Shown: positions 33,959 through 43,377 of the stretch, in pieces
Layout: each line of letters begins with the position of its first letter
How positions within the stretch are numbered: the stretch's first letter is position 1
Program-made: the position numbers and the translations under genes
NCBI GenBank assembly: GCA_910587325.1
Contig: CAJUKB010000002.1
Span: forward strand, 1 to 64,000
Reading direction: 5' to 3'
DNA: 64,000 nt
Origin: an uncultured Bacilli bacterium
Lineage (GTDB): Bacteria; Bacillota_I; Bacilli_A; RF39; UBA660
Notes under the pieces: generated by a model
The model's input: only the letters and a program-made list of their open reading frames with translations
Told to the model about the DNA's origin: nothing
Database searches by the model: none

Positions 33959-35787
33959 ATTTCATTATACTCCTTATCTAAGAAAAATATTTCGTACCAT
34001 TTAAGAAAGCAATAAATAGTCCATACTTTTTTATAGGTATCTTTCTTATGATTTTTATGTTCATCGAGTAGTTTTAGGATATAATCTTGGTTGAAGAATT
34101 CTCCTGCAAAATCTTGCTCAAAAGTATTTTTTACTTCATTATAGAAATCCTCTTCTCTTAGCCATTCACGTAAAGGAACAGGAAACCCTAGTTTTTTCTT
34201 TTTATAAGATTCATTGGGGATTTCTTTTTTGGCAGCACTTCTTAAGGCGACTTTGGTGTTTTCTTTTGTAACTTTGTCTTTTTCCGTTAGTGTACTAGCA
34301 ATTCCAAAAACTTCTTTATCTATAAAAGGAACTCTTCCTTCTATAGAGTTTGCCATTGTCATACGATCCGCTTTTTGTAAAATGTCTTTGATTAACCAAA
34401 AGTGAATATCAATTGCTTGTTTTTTAGTAATGTTATCTTTATCACTAACTGACTCAAAAATCGGTTTTGTAATGTCTTTATTTTTGATAGTATCTACACA
34501 TGTTAAAACTTTTTTACGCTCTCTTTCACTGAAAACTTTGTTCACCCCTATATAATCACTCTCTAAATTCGTACCACGTCTTACAATAAAGTTTCGCCCT
34601 GGAAATTCCGGTAAAAGGTTAAAGATGAGGGCGGCAAAATGTCTTAATGGATATGGAATTTTGTTGTACCATTTTAAATCTACTTCTTCACGATAGTTAT
34701 TGTATCCTCCAAAAAACTCGTCAGCTCCTTCTCCTGATAAAACAACTTTGACATCTTTACTTGCTAAATTCGAAACAAAATAAAGCATAATTGCAGCAGG
34801 GTCACTTGAAGGTTCGTCCATATGATAAAGGATTTTAGGAACAATATTCTTATATTCTTCTTTGGTAATTTTTTTGCTCGTATTGTTGATTTTCAATTTA
34901 TCTGCTAAATCTTTTGCATAAAGAGTTTCATCGTATTTAGGGTTATCATATCCTACTGTATAGGTTTTATCCGGTTTTGCAAGACTTACAATATAAGAAG
35001 AATCAATTCCACTTGATAAGAAAGAACCTACTTCTACATCACTTAACATATGGTAAGAAACAGAATCTTTCATTGTGTTATTAATGGTTTCGACTACTTC
35101 TTTAAAATCTTGTTTTTTGGGATTAAATTCTATATCATAATAGCGTTCTATTTTGATGTCACCATCTTGATAAGTTAAAGAGCAACCCGGGTCTAAGCGA
35201 TATACTCCTTTAAAGAAAGTTTCAGTAGTAGGAGTAAAACTAAACGAAAGATAAGGTCCAATTAATTCTTTATTAAGAACTTTATCAAATTTTGGATGTT
35301 CTAAAAAAGACTTAATTTCAGATGCAAATAGAAAAGTGCCTTCTGTTTGGTAATAGTAAAATGGTTTAATACCAAAGTTATCCCTTGCACAAAATAAGGA
35401 ATTTTTATTCTTATCCCATATAGCAAAAGCAAACATTCCACGTAATTTTTTAGGTAAGTTGCTGCCCCATTCCTCGTACCCATGGATTAACACTTCGGTA
35501 TCACAGCTTGTTTTAAATTCATGGTTCTTTTTTAACTCTTCTTTTAATTCTATATAGTTGTAAATTTCTCCATTAAAGACAATTACTATTTGTTCGTTTT
35601 CATTAAACATAGGTTGACTACCTGTTGCTAAATCGATAATGGATAATCTTCTATGTCCTAATGCAACATAATCGTCTGTATAAAAACCTTCTCCATCCGG
35701 TCCACGATGACGAATCCTATCCGCCATGTTCTTAATGATTTGTTTTTTATTTTTTTCTTTACTTACAAATCCGACAATTCCACACAT
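33955..35787 (-). CDS. asnB: Asparagine synthase, glutamine-hydrolysing
   Basis: The 610 residues start with MCGIVGF, where Cys2 is the glutaminase nucleophile, then RHRGPDGEG. The synthetase half has SSGIDSSY near 258 (ATP pyrophosphatase loop) and SGEGADEFFGGY near 350. Makes asparagine from aspartate and glutamine. GGAGA precedes the ATG. It is adjacent to the LTA-synthase-like gene, three bases downstream of that stop. Confidence 0.96.
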   Translation of the reverse strand: MCGIVGFVSKEKNKKQIIKNMADRIRHRGPDGEGFYTDDYVALGHRRLSIIDLATGSQPMFNENEQIVIVFNGEIYNYIELKEELKKNHEFKTSCDTEVLIHGYEEWGSNLPKKLRGMFAFAIWDKNKNSLFCARDNFGIKPFYYYQTEGTFLFASEIKSFLEHPKFDKVLNKELIGPYLSFSFTPTTETFFKGVYRLDPGCSLTYQDGDIKIERYYDIEFNPKKQDFKEVVETINNTMKDSVSYHMLSDVEVGSFLSSGIDSSYIVSLAKPDKTYTVGYDNPKYDETLYAKDLADKLKINNTSKKITKEEYKNIVPKILYHMDEPSSDPAAIMLYFVSNLASKDVKVVLSGEGADEFFGGYNNYREEVDLKWYNKIPYPLRHFAALIFNLLPEFPGRNFIVRRGTNLESDYIGVNKVFSERERKKVLTCVDTIKNKDITKPIFESVSDKDNITKKQAIDIHFWLIKDILQKADRMTMANSIEGRVPFIDKEVFGIASTLTEKDKVTKENTKVALRSAAKKEIPNESYKKKKLGFPVPLREWLREEDFYNEVKNTFEQDFAGEFFNQDYILKLLDEHKNHKKDTYKKVWTIYCFLKWYEIFFLDKEYNEI

Positions 35788-35789
35788 AC

Positions 35790-37700
35790 TTATTCTCCTT
35801 TCGCTTTAGCAAGTTTACTATAAATATCTTTTTCTAACATAAGTTTACTAATCGTAAAACTATTGGCAATTCGTTTATTCATATAAGCGATATAATCGTC
35901 ACTTACTTCAACTCCCTCAAATCCTTTATTAGAAAAATACGTTCCTTTATCGCTTCTCCAACTACGACTTGCAAATATAGCTAGACCTTCTTCGTCGCTA
36001 AACATATCTTGTCCAATTAATAATCTTGAATCATACTCAATTCCAAATAAATTTAAGATAGTAGGCAAAACGTCTATTTGACTAGCTACTTTGTCAATCA
36101 CTTTATGTTCATTATTAGTATTCCAAACAATTAAATTACTATGATTGACTTCGACCATTTCTTCCCGTTTATATGTTGAAACTTCATTGATTTCTTCTTC
36201 TGTTAAAGTGTAGGGATAATGGTCTCCTGTTAAAACGACAACAGTATCATCAAGAATTCCAACACTATCCAATTTTTCGATTAATGTTCTTAAAGCATAT
36301 TCAAGTTCCATTTGGGCAGACAAATAAGCCTTAACTGCTGTACTATAGGGTAAGTCTTTTACAGCGTCTTTGTTTTTTATAGCAATACTATTGCCTCCCA
36401 TAAAGTTATAAGGAGCATGTCCACTTACTGTAATGTAATAGGTAACAAAAGGTGTATTATTTGCATAGTCATTAAATGTTGTGTTAAACATATCTACATC
36501 ACTTGGAAGCCAAGAACAATTGATTCTTTTTTCCATTCCATTTTTACATGCGGTGTAGTTATCAAATCCAAGAGTCGGCATCGTCTTATGTCTACTATAG
36601 TACGTATATAACCAATTGTGATAACTTTGCGTGTTGTAACCAAGACGAGCAAAAGCGTTACCTATTGCATAGGAAATAGTTGGAGTTTCATTACGCCATA
36701 TGCTTAATATTTCTTGGGTAGGAAGTAAACCTGTCATAGCTTGGAATTCTCCTCCAGTTGTACTTAAAAATTCAGGAGAATAGTAATTCGTAAAATCAAA
36801 TCCCTCATGAATTAATTTATAAAGAGTTGGGGTTCTTGCTTCATCTACCGCAATGGAATTGAATCCCTCTGCTAATATAAAGATTAAATTCTTTCCCTTA
36901 TACAATCCTGTATATTCATTTTTGTTGGTTGCTTTTTTTGCATTTAAATAACGATAGACATTCTTAACACTTTCGTCTTTTTCTTGGGCTATTAATGCAT
37001 CAAAATCAATGTCTAGTTTATTATAAGAAATTTCTTCTTTATCTTCCTCTTTTTCTTCTAACATTAACTTTTCTTCAAAACCAAATATGGCTCTTTTAAT
37101 ACTTAATCTTTGGCTTGTAAATACTCCTAAAACTTCTGTAGAAGTTGTAAGAGCATCTAAATTGTAATATAGATTATAAGGCGAATATAGACTTGTTTTA
37201 TCCAAGTTTAAAGATAAAATAGAAAACATATAAATGCAGACGCAAAGAAAAACTTTTTTTATTTTAACTTTCTTATGTTTTTTTGTAAAATCAAAATTAT
37301 TCTTATATACAAGGAACACAAAGAATGGAATTAGAAAGATTAAAATATTTAAAAAATCAGTTTGAATTAAATGAAGACCTATTTCATAAAAACTTAAAGC
37401 ATTATTGGCAAGTTCTAAATCATTAATTGAAAAAGGCATAGAAAATAAGGAAAAATATAAAAAGTTAAATAAATAGAAAGCAACAATCAACACTACAAAA
37501 AAAGTAGAAATACGCCTGTTAGTTTTTTCTTTAAAAAAATGGGTAAAAAAACTTAGTAAGCAAGATAAGCTTAAACTAAACAATAGTACAATTAAAAATT
37601 CTTTCCCTAATAATTTATTAAACATTAAAATTTTATTTATTGCTTCTAAATAAATAAAAAGAAATAGATAGAGAATGATTGTAGAATACTTCTTTTTCAT
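35790..37700 (-). CDS. LTA-synthase-like membrane sulfatase-fold protein
   Basis: In 636 residues: five membrane spans in the first 190, a linker, and an extracellular alkaline phosphatase/sulfatase domain with NLIFILAEGFN (metal Glu), STTGGEFQAMTG (nucleophilic Thr), and DTVVVLTGDHYPY. It belongs to the LtaS/phosphoglycerol transferase family, adding glycerol phosphate or other head groups to envelope polymers. An AGGTGAG site supports 37700. Nearby PAP2 and Lgt fit an envelope region. Confidence 0.88.
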   Translation of the reverse strand: MKKKYSTIILYLFLFIYLEAINKILMFNKLLGKEFLIVLLFSLSLSCLLSFFTHFFKEKTNRRISTFFVVLIVAFYLFNFLYFSLFSMPFSINDLELANNALSFYEIGLHLIQTDFLNILIFLIPFFVFLVYKNNFDFTKKHKKVKIKKVFLCVCIYMFSILSLNLDKTSLYSPYNLYYNLDALTTSTEVLGVFTSQRLSIKRAIFGFEEKLMLEEKEEDKEEISYNKLDIDFDALIAQEKDESVKNVYRYLNAKKATNKNEYTGLYKGKNLIFILAEGFNSIAVDEARTPTLYKLIHEGFDFTNYYSPEFLSTTGGEFQAMTGLLPTQEILSIWRNETPTISYAIGNAFARLGYNTQSYHNWLYTYYSRHKTMPTLGFDNYTACKNGMEKRINCSWLPSDVDMFNTTFNDYANNTPFVTYYITVSGHAPYNFMGGNSIAIKNKDAVKDLPYSTAVKAYLSAQMELEYALRTLIEKLDSVGILDDTVVVLTGDHYPYTLTEEEINEVSTYKREEMVEVNHSNLIVWNTNNEHKVIDKVASQIDVLPTILNLFGIEYDSRLLIGQDMFSDEEGLAIFASRSWRSDKGTYFSNKGFEGVEVSDDYIAYMNKRIANSFTISKLMLEKDIYSKLAKAKGE

Positions 37701-37754
37701 ACTTCTCACCTATTTCTTATTATAGCACAAATTAATGGATAGTTATAGTTACGT

Positions 37755-38723
37755 CTAATGTTTGATTTGTTCTAGTTGGTTTTCAATTCTTCTGACAAGA
37801 TTTATGCTTTCTTCGACTTTTTCATTTGAGTATCCGGCATATTTGGCAACCTTTTCAATATCATGTTCTTGAGATAAGTCGTATCTACCGCCATAAATAA
37901 TAGTACTTAATTGAATTAAATTATCTAAATTATTTTTAGTAGATTTTCTAACAATTTCTCCTACAACTTCAATTTTTCTTTTTTGATGCTCTGCTATTTT
38001 GACAGGTTCTTTTATTTTGTTTATTTCTCCTAAAGGAGTAAGCCTATCTATATCATATTGTAATTGCAAAGAAAGTGGCATTTTATTATCAAGAATAACT
38101 TGGTCAAATCCATAATCCAAACTAACATTAAATTGTATTAAAATACAGAACATTGTTTGCATTTTTATACTAATGTCTTTATCAGTAAAATCCGGATTTT
38201 CTCCATAAAATAATTGATAAATTTCACATATTAGTTTATCTTTTTCTGTTAAATTAATTGAGGAAATATCTTCCAAGTCAGAAATTTGTTGCAATGCATC
38301 TTTTATTTTTTCTTTATACATTTCTAAAAGTTCTTCTTTATTCAAGCCTTTATTTATTACACAAGTATGAAAATTAAATGGTTGTGTATATATTGTATTT
38401 AAAGTTTTACCCTTTTCTATTTCTTCATTTGTTTCAAAATAAATTAACCTTTTATTTTTGTATTCTACCTTTGTTTCTTTTCCGTTTTTGTCTAACAGCG
38501 ATAGTTGTAAATAATCATCTTTAAAATCTTTAAGAATGGTTTGTATCCATGACATAATTAGATTTATATTTTGATAAAACGGCATTCTTTCAAAGCATTT
38601 ATCTAGTAATATTTCAATTTTCTCTATAGGTAAATCGTTTTCTTCTAGATAGCCATTAAATGTAAATTCTAAAATAGCATTATTTTTTTCATACCATTTT
38701 TGAATTCCATAATTTTTTTCCAT
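37755..38723 (-). CDS. Protein of unknown function
   Basis: Not recognised. 322 residues, acidic and helix-rich, no signal peptide or membrane span. Only loose features: a Lys/Glu-rich middle (about 120-150) and a C-terminal helical bundle (about 255-320). It starts directly at ATG 38723 after an AT-rich leader with no clear site. Located between the LTA-synthase-like gene and tex, same strand. Confidence 0.6.
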   Translation of the reverse strand: MEKNYGIQKWYEKNNAILEFTFNGYLEENDLPIEKIEILLDKCFERMPFYQNINLIMSWIQTILKDFKDDYLQLSLLDKNGKETKVEYKNKRLIYFETNEEIEKGKTLNTIYTQPFNFHTCVINKGLNKEELLEMYKEKIKDALQQISDLEDISSINLTEKDKLICEIYQLFYGENPDFTDKDISIKMQTMFCILIQFNVSLDYGFDQVILDNKMPLSLQLQYDIDRLTPLGEINKIKEPVKIAEHQKRKIEVVGEIVRKSTKNNLDNLIQLSTIIYGGRYDLSQEHDIEKVAKYAGYSNEKVEESINLVRRIENQLEQIKH

Positions 38724-38789
38724 TATAATTCCCCCATCTACAATTATATTTTATAGTTTTACTTTAACATAAAGATTTTCTTATTGCAA

Positions 38790-40901
38790 TCAAATCAACG
38801 TAAGATTTACCTTTTCTTTTTCTTTGTCTATTTTATCAACATGGCAAGTGATAATGTCTCCCACATGAATTACATCAAGTGGATTACTTACATAGTCTTT
38901 ACTTAGTTTGGATATGTGGATAAGTCCATCATTATGAAGCCCAATATCCACAAATGCTCCAAAAGAAACAACGTTACGAACGGTTCCTGTAAGTTCCATT
39001 CCAATACTTAAATCGTCGATTGTAAGAATATCACTTTTTAAGAGTACATCTTCTAATGCATCTCTTGGGTCAAGCCCTGGAGTAATTAATTCTTTTACAA
39101 TATCTTCAATTGTATAAATATCTGCATTTAATTCTTTACTTAAGTCTTCAATATTTGCATTTTCTAGAGTTTTCATAAAATGCTCGTCTTTGTTTGCTAA
39201 ATCTAATTTTAAATACGCCAAAAGTTTTTCAGTTACTTCATAACTTTCGGGATGAATTTTGGTTTTATCTAAAGGATTTTCTCCATCATGGATACGTAAA
39301 AATCCAATGCATTGTTCGTAAACTTTATCACTAATTCCAGAGATACTTTTGATTTCTTCTCTATTTTTAAAACTATGTTCTTTTTTAAATTTTTGAATAT
39401 TTTCAATACACTTTTTATTTAAACCGGAAATGTATTTTAAAATACTATCACTAGCGGTATTGATGTTTACTCCTACTTCATTTACGATTTTAGAAACGGT
39501 AAAGTCAAGAGCATCTGATAGGTTAGTTTGATTAACATCATGTTGGTATTCTCCAACGCCAATGCTTTTCGGGTCAATTTTCACAAGTTCTGATAAAGGG
39601 TCTTGTACTCTTCTGCCAATCGATATAGCACTTCTTTTTTCCACTGTTAAATCAGGAAATTCTGAAATGGCTAGCTTACTTGCAGAATAAACACTTGCTC
39701 CTGCTTCACTCACAATATTGTATTTTACATCCATTCCTTTAATCGCTTCTGCTACAAAAAATTCACTTTCACGAGAAGCTGTTCCGTTTCCAATAGTAAT
39801 AAGAGAAGCCTTGTACTTGGTAATTAAATCTCTTAGTACTTTAGTTGCTTCCACCTTTTTGTTATGTGGTTCATGAGGATATATGGTTGCAATTTCTAAT
39901 ACCTCTCCAAAAGGATTTAAAACGGCTAGTTTACAACCTGTACGAAAAGCGGGGTCAAAACCAATCACTGTTTTATTCTTAATCGGTTTTGTCATTAGGA
40001 GTTTTTCTAAGTTATCTTTAAAGGTAATGATTGCTTCCTCACTTGCTTTATCCGTAAGCATAGTTCGAATTTCTCTTTCGATGCTTGGTAAAATCAAACG
40101 CTTTAGGGCATCTTTTATCGCTTCTTCTACAATAGGTACTACAAAGGAGTTTTGATTCTTTATCACTCTTTCTTTGTAATTTTCTAAAATTTTCGCATTG
40201 TCAAAAACTAAACTGACAGAAAGAATTCCTTCTTTTTCTCCACGATTGATAGCAAGTGTACGATAATGCTTCATGTATTTAATTCGGTCTTGAAATTCGT
40301 AATACATATCGTATACTTTTTTCTCATCTTCGCTATTCTTTTTCTTTTTTGTAATCAATAAGCCTGTATTATAAATGAAATTACGCGTCCATTTTCTGAA
40401 ATAAGCATTATCACTTATCCACTCACTTATGATATAGGATGCGTTTTTAATAGCATCTTCTGTGCTCATATTATAGCCACTTGCAAGTGTTTCAATAGAA
40501 CCATTAGTTGGAAAAGCCATAATTTTTTTAGCTAAAGGTTCTAGTCCTAATTTAATGGCTTCGGTTGCTTTCGTTTTTTTCTTTTCTTTAAATGGACGAT
40601 ATAAGTCTTCCACATCAATTAATTTTTCACAAGCACGTATGCTTTTCTCTAACTCTTCTGTTAATAAATCTTTTTCATCTATTAAACGAATAACATCTTC
40701 TTTTCTTTTTTCTAAGTTACATAAATATTTATACTTTTCCGCAATTGTTCCAATTTGTTCTTCATCTAATGCACCAGTTGCCTCTTTTCTGTAACGTGCA
40801 ATAAAAGGTATTGTACAATCTTCACTTAATAGTTTTAATACTGCTTCTACTTGACTTTCTTTGATATTTAAGATACTAGCTAATTCTTTCGTTATATTCA
40901 T
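38790..40901 (-). CDS. tex: Tex-family RNA-binding protein
   Basis: The 703 residues follow Tex order: N-terminal helical part with CTIPFIARYRKEATGALDEEQ near 30, YqgF-like RNase H fold (GFDPAFRTGCKLAVL near 315), HhH region, and a C-terminal S1 domain (GMELTGTVRNVVSFGAFVDIG near 633, through to VNLTLI). Tex acts in transcription and RNA binding. AAAGGAG precedes the ATG. A terminator of the upstream gene lies in its leader. Confidence 0.95.
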   Translation of the reverse strand: MNITKELASILNIKESQVEAVLKLLSEDCTIPFIARYRKEATGALDEEQIGTIAEKYKYLCNLEKRKEDVIRLIDEKDLLTEELEKSIRACEKLIDVEDLYRPFKEKKKTKATEAIKLGLEPLAKKIMAFPTNGSIETLASGYNMSTEDAIKNASYIISEWISDNAYFRKWTRNFIYNTGLLITKKKKNSEDEKKVYDMYYEFQDRIKYMKHYRTLAINRGEKEGILSVSLVFDNAKILENYKERVIKNQNSFVVPIVEEAIKDALKRLILPSIEREIRTMLTDKASEEAIITFKDNLEKLLMTKPIKNKTVIGFDPAFRTGCKLAVLNPFGEVLEIATIYPHEPHNKKVEATKVLRDLITKYKASLITIGNGTASRESEFFVAEAIKGMDVKYNIVSEAGASVYSASKLAISEFPDLTVEKRSAISIGRRVQDPLSELVKIDPKSIGVGEYQHDVNQTNLSDALDFTVSKIVNEVGVNINTASDSILKYISGLNKKCIENIQKFKKEHSFKNREEIKSISGISDKVYEQCIGFLRIHDGENPLDKTKIHPESYEVTEKLLAYLKLDLANKDEHFMKTLENANIEDLSKELNADIYTIEDIVKELITPGLDPRDALEDVLLKSDILTIDDLSIGMELTGTVRNVVSFGAFVDIGLHNDGLIHISKLSKDYVSNPLDVIHVGDIITCHVDKIDKEKEKVNLTLI

Positions 40902-40914
40902 AATTTACACTCCT

Positions 40915-40952
40915 TTAAAAAAATAAGATATAGAATTATTATTTTCTATATC
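40915..40952 (-). terminator. Terminator of the secreted-protein gene before tex
   Basis: GATATAGAA/TTCTATATC, perfect 9-bp stem, loop of eight, followed by TTATTTTTTT on the minus strand. Confidence 0.85.
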
Positions 40953-40964
40953 CCTTTGTTCTTC

Positions 40965-41480
40965 TTATAATTCTTTTATAAACAATTTACCGCTAATGGT
41001 TTTTCCCATATCTTCTCTTTGGTCTACTTCTGTATTGTTGTAAGTAATTGTTATCGTATATGTTTTTCTTTCGCCATTTTTTAAAGTTCTAGTTTCACTT
41101 AATTCATTTTGGTTGGCATCATTTGGAAATATTTCGTTTTCTTCTAAGATTGTATCATTTTCTTTTAACGTATAAGTTATATCTTGATAACTTATAAACT
41201 CATTTACTAAATCATTAATTACAATTCGATAACTAATATCTGTACCATTGTTCTCTATAGAAAAAGTTTTTGTAATGCTATCTCCTGGAATCATAATTTT
41301 GTTAATTTCTTCTCCATCATCAAATGTAGTACTAAACTTGGCCGTAGAACCGCTAATTCCACCCGCTCCTTTTTCTTCTATCGTTGTTGTATAAAAAGCA
41401 TAACTTGCATAGGAAATCACCGCTACAAATATGGCAATAGCTATAACTGAAATTATAATCGTTTTTTTGTTACTAGACAT
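40965..41480 (-). CDS. Exported beta-sheet protein, camelysin/TasA-like layout
   Basis: 171 residues: a membrane anchor or signal (about 8-30, ISVIAIAIFVAVISYASYAFY), then a Thr- and Ser-rich beta domain with PGDSITKTFSIENNGTDISY, which recalls SipW-dependent TasA/camelysin-like proteins, but I cannot be certain. It may form fibres or be a single exported domain. Start at 41480 follows AGGTGA. Confidence 0.65.
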   Translation of the reverse strand: MSSNKKTIIISVIAIAIFVAVISYASYAFYTTTIEEKGAGGISGSTAKFSTTFDDGEEINKIMIPGDSITKTFSIENNGTDISYRIVINDLVNEFISYQDITYTLKENDTILEENEIFPNDANQNELSETRTLKNGERKTYTITITYNNTEVDQREDMGKTISGKLFIKEL

Positions 41481-41559
41481 GTTAATCACCTATTCTCTTA
41501 TAATTATTATCTATTATTCTAGGTTTTTTGTCAAATTATTTTATTAAATTGCCTTTAGT

Positions 41560-42465
41560 TTAACCCTTTTTCTTTACATTTTTTTGTTTTCTTACATTTA
41601 ACGCTGCTACTGCTCCATCATTTGCTGCTGTAATCAATTGGTATATATCTTTTTTAATACAATCTCCTACTGCAAAGATACCTTTTATTTTAGTTTCGTA
41701 ATTCTTATCTACTTTAATATACCCAAATTTATCCGTAATTTCTAAAGTCCTTAAAAAATCATGATTTGGTTCAAAACCAATATAAGTAAATAAAGCGGAT
41801 ACTTCTAAATGTTTTTCTTTATTTACTAAAATTTCCTTTAGTTTGTTATCTTCTTCTACAACGGCAGTAATTTCACTATCGTATAGTATTTCAACGTTCT
41901 TCTGCATTTTTACTTGCTCTACTAAAGAGGCATCTGCTCTAAAGGTGTCACGTCGATGGATTAAATAAACCTTTTTTACAATATTTGATAAATAAAGTGC
42001 CTCTTCTAAAGCACTATTGCCTCCCCCAACTACAGCGACTTCTTTATCTTTATATAAAGCTCCATCACATAAGGCACAAGTACTAATTCCACGTCCTAGT
42101 AACTTTTCTTCATTAGAAAGCCCTAATTTTCTATTTTTTCTACCACTTGCAATAATCACAAAATCGCTTTCAAAAGTATCAAGAGTTGTTTTCACGATTT
42201 TCTTATCCTCTTTTACTTCAATACTCTCTACTTCTGCTATTTTATAAGGAATACCTAATGTATTCACACTTTCAAATAATGCTAAGGATAAATCAGGGCC
42301 TGCAACTTCAGAGTATCCTGGATAGTTATTAATTTTATTGATTTTGTTTAATAATCCTCCGGGAGTATCTTTCTCAAGCAATAACACATTTAAGCCACTA
42401 TTTTTTGCATAAATAGCAGCAGATATACCTGAAATTCCCATTCCAATAATGATTAAATCGTACAT
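41560..42465 (-). CDS. trxB: Thioredoxin reductase
   Basis: 301-residue FAD/NADPH enzyme. FAD fold DLIIIGMGISGISAA at the start, redox pair CALCDG near 129 (C-x-x-C), NADPH fold VAVVGGGNSALEEALY, and FAVGDC near the end. Slightly shorter than average but complete. GGAG precedes the ATG at 42465. Confidence 0.92.
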   Translation of the reverse strand: MYDLIIIGMGISGISAAIYAKNSGLNVLLLEKDTPGGLLNKINKINNYPGYSEVAGPDLSLALFESVNTLGIPYKIAEVESIEVKEDKKIVKTTLDTFESDFVIIASGRKNRKLGLSNEEKLLGRGISTCALCDGALYKDKEVAVVGGGNSALEEALYLSNIVKKVYLIHRRDTFRADASLVEQVKMQKNVEILYDSEITAVVEEDNKLKEILVNKEKHLEVSALFTYIGFEPNHDFLRTLEITDKFGYIKVDKNYETKIKGIFAVGDCIKKDIYQLITAANDGAVAALNVRKQKNVKKKG

Positions 42466-42475
42466 AATTTTCTCC

Positions 42476-43288
42476 TTAAAATTGTATTTCACTACCTCTA
42501 GCTTCGGTGTATAAATCTTCAAATTTTCCTTTACGGCTTAAAATCATAAATATTAAAAGTCCAATCACAAATAAAGCAATGGATACAATCTGAGCAACTT
42601 TAAATCCTCCAAGCATCAAAGAGTCAGTACGTAAGGCTTCAATGAAGAATCTTCCTACACTATACCACATTAAGTATATGCTTGATAGTTGACCAACTTT
42701 TAAATATTTGTATTTTTTTACAACAAGTAATACGAGTACTCCTAGTAAACACCATAAAGATTCGTAGAAAAAAGTGGGATGAAAATAAACTCCATTAATG
42801 TTCATTCCTTCAATTATAAATTCTGGAATGTGTTTGTTTTGCAAAGCAAGTAAGGTTGTGGCACTACCATGTGCTTCTCCATTAAAGAAGTTTCCCCATC
42901 TACCAATGGCTTGTCCAAGTAAAAGAGGAATGGTAATCATATCGGTCATTTTCGAAATACGAGTATGGTACTTACGACAATAAAGAACGAGTGTAATAAA
43001 TCCTCCAAGCAAACCACCATGAATAGCTAATCCACCTTCCCATACTTTTAAAATACTAATGGGGTCATTTAAATAATATTTATAATTAAAAATAACATAA
43101 TAAATTCTTGCTCCGATAAAACTAAAGACAATTACCCAAAATGCTAAATTAAAGATAAAATCTTTTGAATATTCGTAACGTTTCCCCTCTCTAATTAAAA
43201 TATATAGTCCAAAACCAATGGCAACTAAAAGTAAAAAGGAATACCAACGAATTTCTAGTCCAAAAACGCTAATCATAACAGGATTCAT
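42476..43288 (-). CDS. lgt: Prolipoprotein diacylglyceryl transferase
   Basis: 270-residue membrane enzyme that adds diacylglycerol from phosphatidylglycerol to lipobox Cys. Marks: HGGLLGGFI near 93 (catalytic His), GQAIGRWGNFFNGEAHG near 127, and YHPTFFYESLW-like (FHPTFFYE). Eleven bases before trxB, so co-transcribed, as is common in Firmicutes. Confidence 0.95.
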   Translation of the reverse strand: MNPVMISVFGLEIRWYSFLLLVAIGFGLYILIREGKRYEYSKDFIFNLAFWVIVFSFIGARIYYVIFNYKYYLNDPISILKVWEGGLAIHGGLLGGFITLVLYCRKYHTRISKMTDMITIPLLLGQAIGRWGNFFNGEAHGSATTLLALQNKHIPEFIIEGMNINGVYFHPTFFYESLWCLLGVLVLLVVKKYKYLKVGQLSSIYLMWYSVGRFFIEALRTDSLMLGGFKVAQIVSIALFVIGLLIFMILSRKGKFEDLYTEARGSEIQF

Positions 43289-43332
43289 AGAACCACCAAC
43301 TTTCCTTTTTCAATTATAACACTATTTTATAC

Positions 43333-43358
43333 AAAAAACTGCATTTTAAAGATGCAGT
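43333..43358 (-). terminator. Terminator of uvrA
   Basis: ACTGCAT/ATGCAGT, loop of seven, and T6 on the minus strand. Confidence 0.85.
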
Positions 43359-43377
43359 CTATTTATTATACATTTTT